Assembly: GCA_016187405.1 (NCBI GenBank)
Contig: JACPJS010000004.1
Span: 1-47,473 of the forward strand
DNA length: 47,473 nucleotides
Source: Candidatus Aenigmatarchaeota archaeon
GTDB lineage: Archaea; Aenigmatarchaeota; Aenigmatarchaeia; CG10238-14; SCSR01
Reading direction: 5' to 3'
Both the position numbers and the translations under genes were made by a program. Position 1 is the first letter of the stretch. Every line of letters begins with the position of its first letter. Positions 45,550 to 47,473 of this stretch are shown here, piece after piece. Under the pieces are notes generated by a model. The model was not told the DNA's origin and made no database searches. It saw only the letters and a program-made list of their open reading frames with translations.

Positions 45550-46611
45550 TTATTGCTGTTGCGCTCTCCAGCTCAGATTACCGTAAAATGAAGTTGGTTT
45601 TATCAATGCATTTGATGATGAATAAATATTTTTGAGCGAGTCAAAACCTGCAGTAAACTTTGCATAATCTTCTTCTGCCGATTTGACTTTAATGTCAACC
45701 CATGATGAAGGATCGTGTATCGTGGATATTAGTGATCTCAAATTGTCATAATTGCTCGATAATCTATCAGCATTGTTGATGTATACACCACGTTCATCTT
45801 TAGATAAAGAATCAAACCTAGTGACAGGATAGACAGTTTCAACAGGTTTTGTTATTCCGAACGAGTCTGACCCCAAATCTGTTGCGGGTGAAACCCTGAA
45901 ACTTATAGCAATTGGTATTGCATCTGGAAACGTTGAAGGTATTTTAGTCAAACTATCCTTGTCGATTCTCCACAATCCCCTTTCAGGATTGACAGTACTC
46001 AATTGTATTGTATAATGCAAAACAGCAACAGCTTCTTCTTTCCCCTGTGGCGACACCTGATATAAACGTACAGAATCTATGTTAGAGACTTTACTTCCGC
46101 TTAATTTGTATAAAAGTTGCAAGAGACTCGATCCAGTATTTATCAAATCACTTCTTCTGACGCCACTGTAAACTACCAAGTCACCATTGTAAACCGGCAC
46201 ACCATTTATGACTTCTATGTAACTTTGAGAGAACGTTCCATTGAGTTTATTGTCAAATACCCAACCATAGAATCGATTGTCTCTGCCACCTATTGTTTTA
46301 TCATCGGAACTAGCCAAGTTATATCTGACAATGCTTTGCTCTACAGATAATGGATCTATAGTTCCAGTTTTTAATACATTGATTGGTTCTGGTATGTTCG
46401 CACTGAAATTCAACGAGTTAGGTCCTGAACCGATACGATAAGTACAATTTGGAGACGATGCTGTTGTCTTACAATTTTTATCTGTGATCGTAAACGTTTC
46501 ACCAGGTTTAAACTGTCCTGAAATTACTGATATTCCGGATGCATCCCCTCCCGATAATTTAGCAATCTCAAGTGAGCCACAATTAACAGTATTGTTATCT
46601 TGCGGTTTCAC
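45550..46611 (-). CDS. Secreted protein, distal part (may be one gene with 46608..46943)
   Basis: Open reading continues upstream of the GTG as FIRIPISFETGKCTVKPQDNNTVNCGS; GTGA overlap with the upstream ORF. Confidence 0.55.
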   Translation of the reverse strand: MKPQDNNTVNCGSLEIAKLSGGDASGISVISGQFKPGETFTITDKNCKTTASSPNCTYRIGSGPNSLNFSANIPEPINVLKTGTIDPLSVEQSIVRYNLASSDDKTIGGRDNRFYGWVFDNKLNGTFSQSYIEVINGVPVYNGDLVVYSGVRRSDLINTGSSLLQLLYKLSGSKVSNIDSVRLYQVSPQGKEEAVAVLHYTIQLSTVNPERGLWRIDKDSLTKIPSTFPDAIPIAISFRVSPATDLGSDSFGITKPVETVYPVTRFDSLSKDERGVYINNADRLSSNYDNLRSLISTIHDPSSWVDIKVKSAEEDYAKFTAGFDSLKNIYSSSNALIKPTSFYGNLSWRAQQQ

Positions 46612-46943
46612 AGTACATTTTCCAGTTTCAAATGATATGGGGATACGGATGAATTTCTTACTCTGATACCAAGACTAAAATGACTTGTCAGCCCATAATC
46701 AACTAGACTAAATGTGAGATTTGCTGTAGGTGAAGGTATTGGCGATTGAGTGCGTGGTGCGATAATTAATGGTGTTGATGTAGGAGTAGGAGCAACAGTA
46801 CGTATTGGTGTAGGTGCAACTGTCGGTGCATTTGTTCTCACTGGAGTGTTTTGTGGTGAGGGAATTGACTGTGTAGGTGAGCATGCTACAGCACTTATTA
46901 ATACAATTTTTCCAACATCGAAAAGTCTGTCAACCAGTTTCAT
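46608..46943 (-). CDS. Lipoprotein N-terminal part with PT-rich linker
   Basis: Lipobox ISAVAC, PTVAPTPIRTVAPTPTSTP linker. Confidence 0.55.
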   Translation of the reverse strand: MKLVDRLFDVGKIVLISAVACSPTQSIPSPQNTPVRTNAPTVAPTPIRTVAPTPTSTPLIIAPRTQSPIPSPTANLTFSLVDYGLTSHFSLGIRVRNSSVSPYHLKLENVL

Positions 46944-46979
46944 AATCCAATTAAGACAATAAACTTTTTAAGGTTTATT

Positions 46980-47473
46980 TTATGCCGAGAATTTTATATA
47001 CGGCAGAAATTCCTTTCGAATTTTTCTAGTCGAACAGTGCAACTCTTTCGATAGTTCCAATAGTTTTTCTTTCTCTTCCTTCCTCTCAAACTTGCTTCCA
47101 CCAAGCACGATCATATTGTTCGGATATTGATATCTAGAAAATTTTCTGTACATCTCATTTTTGGATACAGCAACCCCGCCAGTCATCAAATCTATCATGT
47201 ATGCAAGGAACTTCCAGTTCTGTCTCGACCTTATCCTCTGTCTGAACATATCAGCCTTGCTCAATACATCATACGCGCGTGCAATCTCCTCTGGTTTCTC
47301 ATATTCATTCGGAATGTTGTTTTCAATCCACCAGAATATTTCCTCAGGATCCTTGTCAACGTTGTTTATCGCAAGTTTGGCTGCAAGCGCAGTTTTGGTT
47401 TTGAATATCATCATCAATGCATTGAAAATACTCTGCTCCTTCTCACGAGACGTTACAGAATCCAAGTCATTTT
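46980..47473 (-). CDS. rfcL: Replication factor C large subunit, C-terminal part (runs off window edge)
   Basis: SREKEQSIFNALMMIFK..NNVDKDPEEIFWWIENNIPNEYEKPEEIARAYDVLSKADMFRQRIRSRQNWKFLAYMIDLMTGGVAVSK; frame open to window end. Confidence 0.88.
   Translation of the reverse strand, partial: NDLDSVTSREKEQSIFNALMMIFKTKTALAAKLAINNVDKDPEEIFWWIENNIPNEYEKPEEIARAYDVLSKADMFRQRIRSRQNWKFLAYMIDLMTGGVAVSKNEMYRKFSRYQYPNNMIVLGGSKFERKEEKEKLLELSKELHCSTRKIRKEFLPYIKFSA

Noticed and set aside
1-47473. CRISPR array, rRNA operon, transposase or integrase
   Set aside because: No regularly spaced direct repeats, no rRNA-like stretches and no transposase/integrase motifs seen in any listed ORF

Overview
This 47.5 kb window is a gene-dense archaeal chromosome segment. 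Family content, small proteins and tRNA introns suggest a DPANN or similar lineage, but I cannot prove the taxon.

Informational core genes:
- cell division and transcription: ftsZ, TBP
- replication and repair: MCM plus an RPA-like OB protein, RNase HII, an NreA-like protein, and the C-terminal part of RfcL at the right edge
- translation: AspRS, GatC/GatA/GatB, Dph2, and a truncated aIF2-beta
- other: a DUF424 protein

Features read from sequence that the ORF track does not show:
- Sec61-beta, 54 aa, minus strand, 583-747
- RNase P RNA, minus strand, about 7540-7793
- tRNA-Val(GAC)
- tRNA-Ser(GCT), interrupted at non-canonical position 29/30 by a 34-nt intron with a complete bulge-helix-bulge
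- tRNA-Asn(GTT) with a 13-nt intron
- two micro-ORFs
- a 48-aa ORF containing a duplicated RfcL fragment

Best candidates for an undescribed system:
1. A divergent four-gene cassette at 14574-18814. It contains a split family-B DNA polymerase with intact exonuclease motifs and a degraded palm, opposite an orphan protein and a PD-(D/E)XK nuclease with an N-terminal Cys cluster.
2. An 8-kb cluster of secreted, Cys-rich, pilin-like and dead-LytM-like surface proteins at 39.1-46.9 kb. It shares an LPEYGIEGF C-terminal anchor and lies beside an RfcL gene whose fragment is duplicated inside the cluster.

Other notable points are an aIF2-beta gene interrupted by a NUDIX gene, an in-frame TGA in a Zn-ribbon/HTH protein, and a possible structural switch in the ftsZ leader. 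All calls are by eye. No database search or folding program was run.
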